Notes: generated by a model from the sequence alone, not told the origin. A DNA stretch of 11,484 bases from PVC group bacterium (GCA_003565035.1 PXDP01000100.1:1-11484); one strand, 5' to 3'; positions 1 to 6,482 are shown, counted from the first letter of the stretch. Program-made: numbers and translations.

Positions 1-76
1 AAGGATTTTTCTGTGTATAGGCATAACGTTTACTATTTTTATCGAAGAGTTTCATGACGGGGCTTTCGGGGTGCTT

Positions 77-102
77 CCTTTTGCGACCTTTTGCGGCAAA
101 AA
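77..102. repeat. Short direct repeat with overlapping palindrome
   Basis: The 9-mer CCTTTTGCG occurs twice, at 77-85 and 87-95, separated by one base. The second copy overlaps a perfect 13-base palindrome at 89-101 (TTTTGC, central G, GCAAAA). The wording resembles the degenerate CTTTGCG-type intergenic words I associate with environmental genomes; that association is from memory and unverified. No function is assigned. Confidence 0.45.
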
Positions 103-144
103 CTGGTGTTCGCTATGGAACCTGTGCCAACCGGGTAGGCATGA

Positions 145-226
145 AATGAACTTCATTCCCAGCCCGCAAACGGACCTTCAGTCCGTCTGCGGACTGGGCT
201 GGTATCGGCTCGGACCTTCGGCCCGA
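145..226. repeat. Array of three adjacent inverted repeats (REP/MITE-like candidate)
   Basis: Three hairpin-forming units follow one another. Unit 1 (145-157) is a perfect AATGAA-C-TTCATT palindrome. Unit 2 (158-198) starts at the next base: an 18-bp arm at 158-175 pairs with 181-198 with only two mismatches, around the 5-base loop CTTCA. Unit 3 (210-226) pairs TCGGACC with GGCCCGA (one mismatch) around TTC. Units 2 and 3 share the core CGGACCTTC-(A/G)-G-(T/C)-CCG, so they look like related copies. No T-run follows, so a simple intrinsic terminator is unlikely. The arrangement suits a dispersed palindromic intergenic element or a structured RNA; only one copy lies in the window. Confidence 0.5.
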
Positions 227-336
227 ACACAGCGGATCGACACTTCCCACTTGTGTATACTCGTCAGGTTAAAATCCCCGTCAACCGTCCCGCCCCGCAG
301 GCTTGCATCCTGAACGGCTTGTGCTAGCATAAAACC

Positions 337-1890
337 ATGACCGCGCCCCTTCCCCGCAAAAAGCTGCCCATCGGCATTCAGAACTTCGCGAAAATCCGCG
401 AAGACGATTACTATTATGTCGATAAGACCCCCTTTGCCTGCCGCTTGGTGGAGGAAGGGTCTTATTACTTCCTCTCCCGCCCCCGTCGTTTTGGAAAGAG
501 TCTGTTTGTGGATACGCTGAAGGAGATGTTCGAGGGGAACCAAGAACTGTTCAAAGGCCTGCACGCGGAGAAACACTGGGACTGGTCCGTGAAGCGTCCG
601 GTCTTGCGTTTCAGTTTTGGGGACGGGGGCGTGGATTCGCGGGAAACACTGGAAAAAGAGCTGCGCATTCAAGTCACGAAACATGCCGAACGATTGGATG
701 TGCTCCCGGAAAGCCTCGAGGAGGGCCAGCCCCGCCTGCGCGCACTGGTCCGCGCCGCCCACGAAAAAACCGGCCGGCGTGTCGTCATCCTCGTGGATGA
801 ATATGACAAGCCAATTCTGGATCATATTGAGAACGAACCCCTCGCAAAAATCATGCGCGACGGGCTCAGCGATTTCTACGCCGCCATCAAGGAACTCGAT
901 CCCCACCTGGAATTCGTGCTGCTCACGGGGGTCAGCAAGTTCTCCAAGGTAAATTTGTTTTCCAAGCTGAATAATCTCCGGGATATTTCGCTCTCGAAGG
1001 ACTACTCCGGAATTTGCGGCTACACGGAAGAGGATGTGGGCACTGTTTTCGCCCCGGAGTTGCCAGGTCTGGACTGTGAGAAGGTGCGCCGATGGTATAA
1101 CGGATACAATTGGACGGGCGAGTCGGTCTACAATCCGTTTGACCTGCTGCTTCTCTTTCAGGAGCGTGAGTACCGCGCCTATTGGTATGAAACCGGCAAC
1201 CCTTCCTTTCTCCTCAAAGTTCTGCGGCAACGTCCGACTTTCTTGCCGGAACTGAAACGTTCCATGGCCAGTTACGAGTTGCTGTCCCAGTTCGAAGTCG
1301 GCAACATCGCCACCGAAGCCCTGTTTTTCCAAACGGGGTATCTCACCATTCACGATACGGAGACACTGGGTGCCCAGAAAAACTATTTTCTCGGTTATCC
1401 CAACCTGGAAGTTGAAACCAGCCTGCTCAGCACCCTCATGCGCGATTGGACCCCCCACGAGGCCCGGGTTTCTCAAACCACCCCCCGTCTTTACCGGCTG
1501 CTCGAAGCCAACGATCTCGACGGCATGCGAGACCTCATGACCGGCTTCTACGCCTCCATCCCGCATCCGTGGTACACCAACAACCCCATCGCGCAGTACG
1601 AAGGCTACTACGCCAGCGTTTTCTACGCCTTCTTCGCGTCGCTGGGACTGGATGTGCGCGTGGAGGAATCCAGTAACGCCGGACGGCTCGACATGGCGGT
1701 TCTCTTCGAAAACCGCGCGTATATTTTCGTGTTCAAACTCGTCGACGATGCCCCCGAAGGCAAAGCTCTGGCGCAAATTCTCGCCAAAGGCTACGCCGAA
1801 CCCTACCGCCTGGCCGGGAACAAGGTACACTGCATCGGCATCGAATTCAGTAAAGCCAAACGGAACATTGTGGCGTGGGAGATGGCGTAA
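337..1890 (+). CDS. AAA-ATPase-like / PD-(D/E)XK nuclease domain protein (DUF1703 type), nuclease motif altered
   Basis: This is a full-length (517 aa) member of the family with an N-terminal AAA-ATPase_like domain and a C-terminal PDDEXK_9 domain, often multicopy in Bacteroidota, Fusobacteriota and PVC genomes. No cellular role is established that I know of. The family opening L-P-I-G-I-Q-N-F is at residues 10-17 and Y-V-D-K-T at 27-31. The degenerate Walker A R-P-R-R-F-G-K-S is at 48-55 and Walker B V-V-I-L-V-D-E-Y-D at 149-157. R-R-W-Y-N-G-Y (251-257) and Y-N-P-F (265-268) are family landmarks. The nuclease-like tail starts near 423: G-R-L-D at 449-452, then F-V-F-K-L at 464-468, where relatives normally read F-E-F-K-L. 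The catalytic Glu is thus Val465 (GTG at 1729-1731) while Asp452 and Lys467 remain, which suggests a weakened or inactive nuclease. The ATG is chosen because the conserved N-terminus follows it directly; no Shine-Dalgarno is seen. The gene is convergent with the amine oxidase, has less GC-biased codons than the downstream operon, and is probably an accessory gene. Confidence 0.93.
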   Translation: MTAPLPRKKLPIGIQNFAKIREDDYYYVDKTPFACRLVEEGSYYFLSRPRRFGKSLFVDTLKEMFEGNQELFKGLHAEKHWDWSVKRPVLRFSFGDGGVDSRETLEKELRIQVTKHAERLDVLPESLEEGQPRLRALVRAAHEKTGRRVVILVDEYDKPILDHIENEPLAKIMRDGLSDFYAAIKELDPHLEFVLLTGVSKFSKVNLFSKLNNLRDISLSKDYSGICGYTEEDVGTVFAPELPGLDCEKVRRWYNGYNWTGESVYNPFDLLLLFQEREYRAYWYETGNPSFLLKVLRQRPTFLPELKRSMASYELLSQFEVGNIATEALFFQTGYLTIHDTETLGAQKNYFLGYPNLEVETSLLSTLMRDWTPHEARVSQTTPRLYRLLEANDLDGMRDLMTGFYASIPHPWYTNNPIAQYEGYYASVFYAFFASLGLDVRVEESSNAGRLDMAVLFENRAYIFVFKLVDDAPEGKALAQILAKGYAEPYRLAGNKVHCIGIEFSKAKRNIVAWEMA

Positions 1891-1995
1891 AGTGCCAAAA
1901 TTCCGCATTTAGGGCGTTTTGATGTATTCATCCACGGACAGACAGGATGAACACCGATGCCCCCGTGGAGGAATGAATGAATCAAAAGAATGAAT
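1891..1995. repeat. Convergent intergenic gap with competing inverted repeats and GAATGAAT repeats
   Basis: This gap lies between the 3' ends of the ATPase and amine oxidase genes. TTCATCC (1927-1933) pairs with GGATGAA (1945-1951) over an 11-base loop. Overlapping it, TCCACGG (1931-1937) pairs with CCGTGGA (1963-1969) over 25 bases. The two stems share bases 1931-1933 and cannot both form. GAATGAAT then occurs at 1971-1978, 1975-1982 and 1988-1995, the last reaching the amine oxidase stop codon. A termination role is possible from position, but neither stem is followed by a T-run on either strand. Confidence 0.4.
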
Positions 1996-3365
1996 TATCC
2001 ATGTGAACCAAGCACATCGCGGGCGGCACGGATGCCGCTTTGGTAGGCACCGTGGGCGGTGCCGAAAGACGCGCGGCTGGTGGCTTCCCCGGCGAAATAA
2101 AGGCGGGACTCCAGGGGGGCGGCCAGGTGATCGCGCATCGACGGGGTGGAGCCAAGGGCGTTAAACGAATAGGAGCCTCTGGCGAAGGGATCCAGGCCCC
2201 AGCGGGTAATTTGCGCCCCGATGGGATTTGGTATGCTCCTGCCAAAGAGCGTCCGGAGGGTCTTCATTGCGGCATCAACACTATGTGTGTCATCCCGGGA
2301 CTCGAGGTTGCGGCCAAAGTCGGCCGCATTGAAGCCGATGAGCACGGGATACCCGAGGGACCGGGTGAGGCTGAACCATTCGCTCCATTCACCGGGCTGT
2401 GGGGAGATATACCCAATCCAGTCGGCATCCTTTGGCCAGAAGACACGGTCGAAACGCAGGCAGCATTTGTTGAACACGCCCATACCCAGCCGGAAAATGG
2501 CCTGCTGTTTTGTCTGGGGAAGTTCGGGGACAAAGCGGACATCGCCGTGCTTCAACACCCCCAGGGGCAGAGTGATGACCGCCTGGTCGGCGAGGAACTC
2601 GGCATCACGGGTCAGCACGCGCACGCCCGGTTCCCGCCAGTGGATTTCGGTGACCTCCTGCAAAAACACCACGTCAAGATCCCGGGCCAGATGAGAGGTG
2701 AGCGCGGAAAATCCCTGGGCGAAAAGCACGTCGCCGCCCTCAAAAAGATGCATATCATCCACCCAGTGTGTTGACAGTTCGCGCAGGCTTCCTGAATATT
2801 CGTGTTCGAAATGACTGCTGAGCAGATGGCGGAGCAGGAGGTGGTCCTCTGGGGAGCGTTCGCGTCTCCGCAACATGGGCTCGAAGGTCTGGAGGAGGGA
2901 GCGGTCGTGGTTCCGCCTTTGAGCGCGGCTCAGAATCCGGAACATTTCGCGGGTGGTGCCCGCCATTTCACGTTCTTCGTTTCGATCCAGGCGAATTCCC
3001 GCAGAAGAAAAGGTCTCCGACCGCTCATAGGAGGTGGGCACGCGCGGGGTGCCAATTTCATCGGCGAGCCGCGTGAGCGGATTATTGCGGACTCCGTGGA
3101 TCCAGCTTGCGCCAAGATCCATGTGGATGTCCGGCCAGGCCTTGCTGGTCCAAACCCGTCCGCCCGTGCGGGTCCTCGCCTCAAGCACACGGACGGAGGC
3201 ACCGTGTCGGTGCAACTCCCGGGCTGCAGCGAGGCCCGCAATGCCGGAGCCAATCACCAGCACCTTCCGTCCCCGTACCGTGGATGCAGGGGCCTGAGAC
3301 AGACCGCGCAGGGGGCTCCCAAGCATCAAAACCGCACTGAGATGTATAAACTCTTTTCGGGTCAT
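1995..3365 (-). CDS. Flavin-containing amine oxidase, probably exported
   Basis: This 456-aa protein belongs to the FAD-dependent amine oxidase family (monoamine and polyamine oxidases, LSD1), which oxidises a C-N bond of an amine and passes electrons to oxygen or another acceptor. The Rossmann dinucleotide motif G-S-G-I-A-G is at residues 39-44. It is followed by V-L-E-A-R-T-R-T-G-G-R-V near 59-70 and D-L-G-A-S-W-I-H-G near 81-89. Lys300, in F-N-K-C-C-L-R-F-D, aligns with the lysine near flavin N5 in polyamine oxidases and LSD1. The C-terminal FAD motif F-A-G-E-A-T begins at 424. All landmarks are present and the length is usual, so it is probably active; the amine substrate cannot be inferred. 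The N-terminus T-R-K-E-F plus a hydrophobic run to S-Q-A (23-25) resembles a signal peptide, perhaps a Tat signal with one Arg replaced by Lys. The start is supported by a strong AGGAGGG six bases upstream. It is divergent from the phosphoesterase operon. Confidence 0.93.
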   Translation of the reverse strand: MTRKEFIHLSAVLMLGSPLRGLSQAPASTVRGRKVLVIGSGIAGLAAARELHRHGASVRVLEARTRTGGRVWTSKAWPDIHMDLGASWIHGVRNNPLTRLADEIGTPRVPTSYERSETFSSAGIRLDRNEEREMAGTTREMFRILSRAQRRNHDRSLLQTFEPMLRRRERSPEDHLLLRHLLSSHFEHEYSGSLRELSTHWVDDMHLFEGGDVLFAQGFSALTSHLARDLDVVFLQEVTEIHWREPGVRVLTRDAEFLADQAVITLPLGVLKHGDVRFVPELPQTKQQAIFRLGMGVFNKCCLRFDRVFWPKDADWIGYISPQPGEWSEWFSLTRSLGYPVLIGFNAADFGRNLESRDDTHSVDAAMKTLRTLFGRSIPNPIGAQITRWGLDPFARGSYSFNALGSTPSMRDHLAAPLESRLYFAGEATSRASFGTAHGAYQSGIRAARDVLGSHG

Positions 3366-3371
3366 GCTTTA

Positions 3372-3378
3372 CCCTCCT
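3372..3378 (-). promoter_or_regulatory. Strong Shine-Dalgarno of the amine oxidase gene
   Basis: On the minus strand AGGAGGG precedes the ATG by six bases (TAAAGC). This fixes the start at 3365. It is the best ribosome binding site in the window and contrasts with the absence of one before the AAA-ATPase and phosphoesterase genes. Confidence 0.8.
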
Positions 3379-3396
3379 GCGTTCAGTTTCATTTTC

Positions 3397-3402
3397 AATA
3401 TA
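3397..3402 (-). promoter_or_regulatory. Candidate -10 element of the amine oxidase promoter
   Basis: On the minus strand TATATT (5 of 6 to the sigma-70 consensus) lies 31 bases before the ATG, so transcription would begin near 3390 and give a short leader of about 25 nt carrying the AGGAGGG site. No good -35 is seen at the right distance; a T-rich run lies there instead. The plus strand also reads a perfect TATAAT at 3399-3404 over the same bases, so an opposing promoter is possible. Called from consensus and position only. Confidence 0.35.
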
Positions 3403-3464
3403 ATTCATCGGATTTCCAGAAAAAACACTCATGGTTTAAGCATATCGGTTTTCGGAGTCTCTCA

Positions 3465-3512
3465 TTCCTCCAGGGCAACATGCTGTTCCCTGTCGCCGGC
3501 AATTTCCTCCAG
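3465..3512. repeat. Bulged hairpin framed by 9-bp direct repeats
   Basis: TTCCTCCAG occurs at 3465-3473 and again at 3504-3512, a 39-base period. Just inside, CAGGGCAACA (3471-3480) pairs with TGTTCCCTG (3484-3492) to give a 9-bp stem with one bulged C and a TGC loop. No T-run follows on either strand. The structure lies inside the minus-strand coding-like remnant and between the divergent genes, so it could be a regulatory palindrome, a leader RNA structure or a repeat-element fragment. Confidence 0.4.
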
Positions 3513-3581
3513 CACCGGAACACAGCGCGCCATCAATTGCCCTCGAGATTCCCCTGCACCGACGTTTTCCTGTGGAAGATC

Positions 3582-3609
3582 TGGACATTTCAACCGAAAT
3601 AGCTTTAAA
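3582..3609 (+). promoter_or_regulatory. Candidate promoter of the phosphoesterase operon, possibly leaderless
   Basis: TGGACA (3582-3587, 5 of 6 to the -35 consensus) and TTTAAA (3604-3609, 4 of 6 to the -10) are 16 bases apart. Transcription would begin about 3615-3618, at or next to the ATG at 3618. The absence of a Shine-Dalgarno before that ATG agrees with a leaderless transcript. The hexamers are imperfect, so this is only a candidate. Confidence 0.3.
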
Positions 3610-3617
3610 CACTTCGC

Positions 3618-4622
3618 ATGATTGACGAATTACTCGCATTACGTTCCCCAATCGCCCGAATTTGGGTTTTTTCAGATTTGCAACAGGTGATCCCCGACAT
3701 GGCCGAGGGATGCCTCAAAATCGCCCTCGAAGACATGCAGGATCTGGACCTGTCCCCGACGGCCATCTGGTATCTTGGCGACGCCATGGAGGGCCGGGAT
3801 TCCGGCCGGGTGGCGGAAATGACCCGTATGCAGGTGGCGCATCTCTCTGCCCTCAACCTGCCCCTCCGCTTTGTCATGGGCAATCACGACCTCGACTGCA
3901 CCAGCAAACTTCCCGAAGGCACCGAGCCGGTCCTGCCCGTCTGGGAGGCTTTCCGGCAGGTTCCCGGATGGAAAACCACGCCTTCCTTCAGCGATTTTTA
4001 TTTCACCGACACCTATGGCGATGTCCTGGTTGTTTTTCTCTCTGATCATGTCGCTCCCGACAACCGCTGGATCGCCACCCAGCAGGAGGTCCGCGGTCCC
4101 CGGCCCGAATCCTACGACATTCCCGTTGAGGCCTACCGCGAACTCCGCGACTATATGGCCTCGTGGAACGGTCCCGTGATCCTCGCCGGACATTACGCCT
4201 TCCCCGGCGGCGCCCGCGGCGCGCCCCCCCACGGACTGCTCAACCGCCTTCTCCCCCTCCCCGACACGGTGAAACTCGCCCTGCACGGCCACGCCCACAC
4301 CGGCGACTGGCCTTACGGCAAAAACCAAACCTTCCAACGCATCGGCTGGATCGACTGGCATAATATTCCCCAGGTCAACGTTTCCTCCCTCGACCGCACC
4401 CGCGGCAGTCAGACCCGCTCCCTCCTCCTCGATATCTACGACGACGGAACCTTCGGTCTTTTTTTCCGTGACCACGAGGACAAAATATGGTCCGATGTTT
4501 TTTACATTAACGCCCATGCCCCCCGGAGCCGTTCCGGGGCCAGCGAACGGCACCATCATAAACATACCCGTCTTGCCGATACGCCTCTGGCGGCCTGGCA
4601 GGCTCAACATCCTTCACACTAG
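3618..4622 (+). CDS. Calcineurin-like metallophosphoesterase, motif I variant D-x-Q
   Basis: This 334-aa protein has the dimetal motifs of the calcineurin-like phosphoesterase superfamily, which hydrolyses phosphomonoesters or diesters. Motif I is F-S-D-L-Q with Asp20 and Gln22 (usually D-x-H). Motif II is L-G-D-A at 53-56, motif III G-N-H-D at 88-91, a later metal His is G-H at 191-192, and the last motif H-G-H-A-H is at 223-227. All but the first His are intact, so it is probably active; D-x-Q forms occur in some branches such as CPPED1-like proteins. No signal peptide or membrane segment is visible, so it is probably cytoplasmic. The tail is His-rich (H-H-H-K-H). It is the first gene of the operon; its stop is 2 bases before the next ATG, implying coupled translation. 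No Shine-Dalgarno precedes it, and the start is chosen as the only ATG close before motif I. The substrate is unknown. Confidence 0.9.
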   Translation: MIDELLALRSPIARIWVFSDLQQVIPDMAEGCLKIALEDMQDLDLSPTAIWYLGDAMEGRDSGRVAEMTRMQVAHLSALNLPLRFVMGNHDLDCTSKLPEGTEPVLPVWEAFRQVPGWKTTPSFSDFYFTDTYGDVLVVFLSDHVAPDNRWIATQQEVRGPRPESYDIPVEAYRELRDYMASWNGPVILAGHYAFPGGARGAPPHGLLNRLLPLPDTVKLALHGHAHTGDWPYGKNQTFQRIGWIDWHNIPQVNVSSLDRTRGSQTRSLLLDIYDDGTFGLFFRDHEDKIWSDVFYINAHAPRSRSGASERHHHKHTRLADTPLAAWQAQHPSH

Positions 4623-4624
4623 AC

Positions 4625-6469
4625 ATGAAAAAACTCTTCGCACTCCCCATCCTGTTTCTTCTGACGCTGACCGCACCGGTCCGGGCCCTCATCAATCCCA
4701 ACTTTACCCCCGTGCAGCTCATCGGACAGTCCACCGCCATCTGGGAGGCCGACATCACCCTCGATGCCGATGCCTTCACCCTCACCGCCGTCACCACCGA
4801 CACCCTAAAAGGCGAGGCCCTGGCCCAAACCGCCGTGCTCGACTTCTCCGATGCCGATTATCTGCTGTTTGACCTCGAAGAAGCGTTCACCGACAATCAG
4901 GCCAAAGGCATGTTCATCACCGGGGATTTCAGCGGTGCCAGCATGGACGGCGGCGATGTTGAGGAACAGCCCTGGGCCATGCTCAAAATCGGCACGCAGT
5001 GGCTGATGATCTCCACCACCGAAGAAAAACCCTTTGTCATCCGCGAAGATCCCATCGATCTCTCCACCGTATGGGCCGGCGACCCGGTCAATCTCCGTCA
5101 GGTGATTGAATACATTCTCACCGATCCGCGGGCCTCGGTTCCGGTCGCCTCCGGTGGCCGCTGGGCCTCCGAAGAGGAGGTCCTCACCCTCGACGGCACG
5201 ATCCACGGCATTGAAGCGATCACCCTGGGCGACCGCACCCTGGTCTTTGTCCGCCGCGACGAGGGCGACCGCCTGCTCGATCCGGCCAACGGATTCGAAG
5301 ACGTCACCGAATCGTTCGGTCTCGCCTCCGCCTCCCGCTTCGCCGCCTGGGGCCGCTTTTTTGCCGGTCCTCGCTCCGCCCTGGCCTCCGTCACCCCGGA
5401 AGGCGAACTCGTCTTTCACCGTCGCGGTCCGGAAGGCTTCGAAGCCCTTTCCACCGGGGAAACCCTCGAAAACGTCACCGGCCTCGCCACCGTTGCCGGT
5501 CCCGAAACCGCCCTGCTCCTGATCGGCACGCATGAAGGCACTCTCCTGGGACATCTCCGGGAAGACACCTGGCATGAACTCGGGACCGGAGCCGTATCTC
5601 CCGACATCGGAGCGGGCGGCCCGATTTTGGCCCTGGACCTCAACGGAGACGGGACCCCCGTTCTCATTCAGGCCGGACCCAACGGCGTGCACCTGCAGGG
5701 TGTGGCCTGGGGGAATTTGCCTCTGCGCTTTGCCGCCAGTGAAGAGGTCCTCCACCACGTTGTTTCCTACAGCCCCATCGGCACCCCGCTCAGCATCACC
5801 CCTGCGGACTTCAGCGGAAACGGCTATCCCGACCTGCTTATTGGCGGGGATCGCGGTGCCGCCCTGATTCTGAACCTCGGCGGTCACATGTTCCGCGAAG
5901 CGCTCAAAACCACCGGCGAACTCTCCTACAACATCCGCCCCGGCGTGCACCATGTCGGCATCGGTGACCATGCCCTCGACGGCCGCCTCGGTCTCGTCCT
6001 CTTCAACCGCCAGCTCCCGCCCCAGGTCTACTTCAACCGCGGATTTGCCGTCTTCGGCTATGATATGGAACTCGACCTCATCGAAGACGCGCCCGATGCA
6101 CAGGAGGCCGCCGGACGCGGCCAGCAGGGCGGCCTGCTCGCGGACCTGACCGGCAACGGACTGCAGGAACTGCTCATGGTCACACAGGAGGGTGTCTTCT
6201 GGCTGCTCACCCGCGATGCCGAAGCCACCGCCCCCCTCGGGGCCTTTGTCACCGCCCCGCCCGAGCTTAGCGGGCCGGTTCCGGTGGTGATTCGCGACGG
6301 CAACCGCACCGTCGGTGCCCGCATCCTCTCCCCCACTGCACCCGCGCACATCGGCCGCCGCAACCGCGGACCGGTCACCCTCTCCTGGCGTCTGCCCGGC
6401 GAGGAGAACGACCGCGAACAGCGCCTGATCATTCTCCGGCAGGAGAGCCACGCCCTCAGCGCCGACTAA
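4625..6469 (+). CDS. Secreted VCBS/FG-GAP repeat protein
   Basis: This 614-aa protein has a classic Sec signal peptide: M-K-K, a hydrophobic core L-F-A-L-P-I-L-F-L-L-T-L-T, and a likely cut after V-R-A (19-21). Residues 22-220 are a region I do not recognise. From 224 the F-E-D-V-T-E-S-F-G-L-A segment, then A-A-W-G at 240-243, resembles the opening of ASPIC/UnbV-type VCBS proteins. Calcium-loop-like FG-GAP units follow: D-L-N-G-D-G at 338-343, D-F-S-G-N-G-Y-P-D-L-L at 395-405 and D-L-T-G-N-G-L-Q-E-L-L at 507-517. A weaker one is at about 447-461. Such repeats fold as seven-bladed propellers that bind proteins or sugars in the periplasm or outside the cell. No catalytic motif and no C-terminal sorting tag are seen. 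The ATG lies 2 bases after the phosphoesterase stop without a clear Shine-Dalgarno, suggesting coupled translation. It is probably a binding or structural partner of the next protein, by neighbourhood only. Confidence 0.85.
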   Translation: MKKLFALPILFLLTLTAPVRALINPNFTPVQLIGQSTAIWEADITLDADAFTLTAVTTDTLKGEALAQTAVLDFSDADYLLFDLEEAFTDNQAKGMFITGDFSGASMDGGDVEEQPWAMLKIGTQWLMISTTEEKPFVIREDPIDLSTVWAGDPVNLRQVIEYILTDPRASVPVASGGRWASEEEVLTLDGTIHGIEAITLGDRTLVFVRRDEGDRLLDPANGFEDVTESFGLASASRFAAWGRFFAGPRSALASVTPEGELVFHRRGPEGFEALSTGETLENVTGLATVAGPETALLLIGTHEGTLLGHLREDTWHELGTGAVSPDIGAGGPILALDLNGDGTPVLIQAGPNGVHLQGVAWGNLPLRFAASEEVLHHVVSYSPIGTPLSITPADFSGNGYPDLLIGGDRGAALILNLGGHMFREALKTTGELSYNIRPGVHHVGIGDHALDGRLGLVLFNRQLPPQVYFNRGFAVFGYDMELDLIEDAPDAQEAAGRGQQGGLLADLTGNGLQELLMVTQEGVFWLLTRDAEATAPLGAFVTAPPELSGPVPVVIRDGNRTVGARILSPTAPAHIGRRNRGPVTLSWRLPGEENDREQRLIILRQESHALSAD

Positions 6470-6482
6470 TCGCGATCCCTTC

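Larger units (their letters stand above)
1..336. other. Non-coding region upstream of the AAA-ATPase gene
   Basis: I see no convincing gene here. The open frames are short and have no family resemblance. The left part (about 1-60) is AT-rich and featureless. From 77 to 102 there is a short direct repeat with a palindrome, and from 145 to 226 a run of three inverted repeats; both are listed separately. The remaining stretch (227-336) leads into the ATPase gene. It contains no purine-rich ribosome binding site and only weak promoter-like hexamers. The region looks like a collection of intergenic repeat fragments rather than a decayed gene. Confidence 0.6.
3462..3629 (-). pseudogene. Coding-like remnant or micro-ORF upstream of the amine oxidase
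   Basis: On the minus strand a frame stays open from just after a TAA (3630-3632) to a TGA at 3462-3464, 55 sense codons. Its last 40 or so residues read like ordinary protein, including L-K-C-P-D-L-P-Q-E-N-V-G and V-P-V-L-E-E-I-A-G-D-R-E-Q-H. The only ATG (3531-3533) would give a 23-residue peptide starting M-A-R-C-V-P and ending A-L-E-E. It has GAGGG (complement of 3540-3544) six bases upstream. The frame ends 96 bases before the amine oxidase ATG, on the same strand. It could be the 3' stump of a lost gene, a small leader peptide, or a dispersed repeat that happens to be open. I do not recognise a family. It overlaps the first bases of the phosphoesterase gene, so the full open stretch cannot all be functional. 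Confidence 0.25.

Noticed and set aside
237..261. TCGACA and TATACT as a promoter
   Set aside because: Both hexamers are good (5 of 6) but the spacing is only 13 bases, too short for a sigma-70 promoter.
71..313. 80-codon plus-strand frame with a GTG start
   Set aside because: It reads through the inverted repeats, has no ribosome binding site and no protein-like composition.
303..330. TTGCAT and TAGCAT, 16 bases apart, as a promoter just before the AAA-ATPase gene
   Set aside because: Only 3 of 6 and 4 of 6 matches; too weak to call.
337..1890. Treating the AAA-ATPase gene as a transposase or part of an insertion sequence
   Set aside because: No terminal inverted repeats or target duplications flank it, and the domains are ATPase plus PDDEXK-like, not a transposase fold.
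178..1908. 576-codon open frame on the minus strand opposite the AAA-ATPase gene
   Set aside because: The plus-strand protein matches its family end to end; the antisense frame has no recognisable domain and runs into the inverted-repeat element.
1927..1969. Bidirectional intrinsic terminator between the convergent genes
   Set aside because: Stems are 7 bp with long loops and no T-run follows on either strand.
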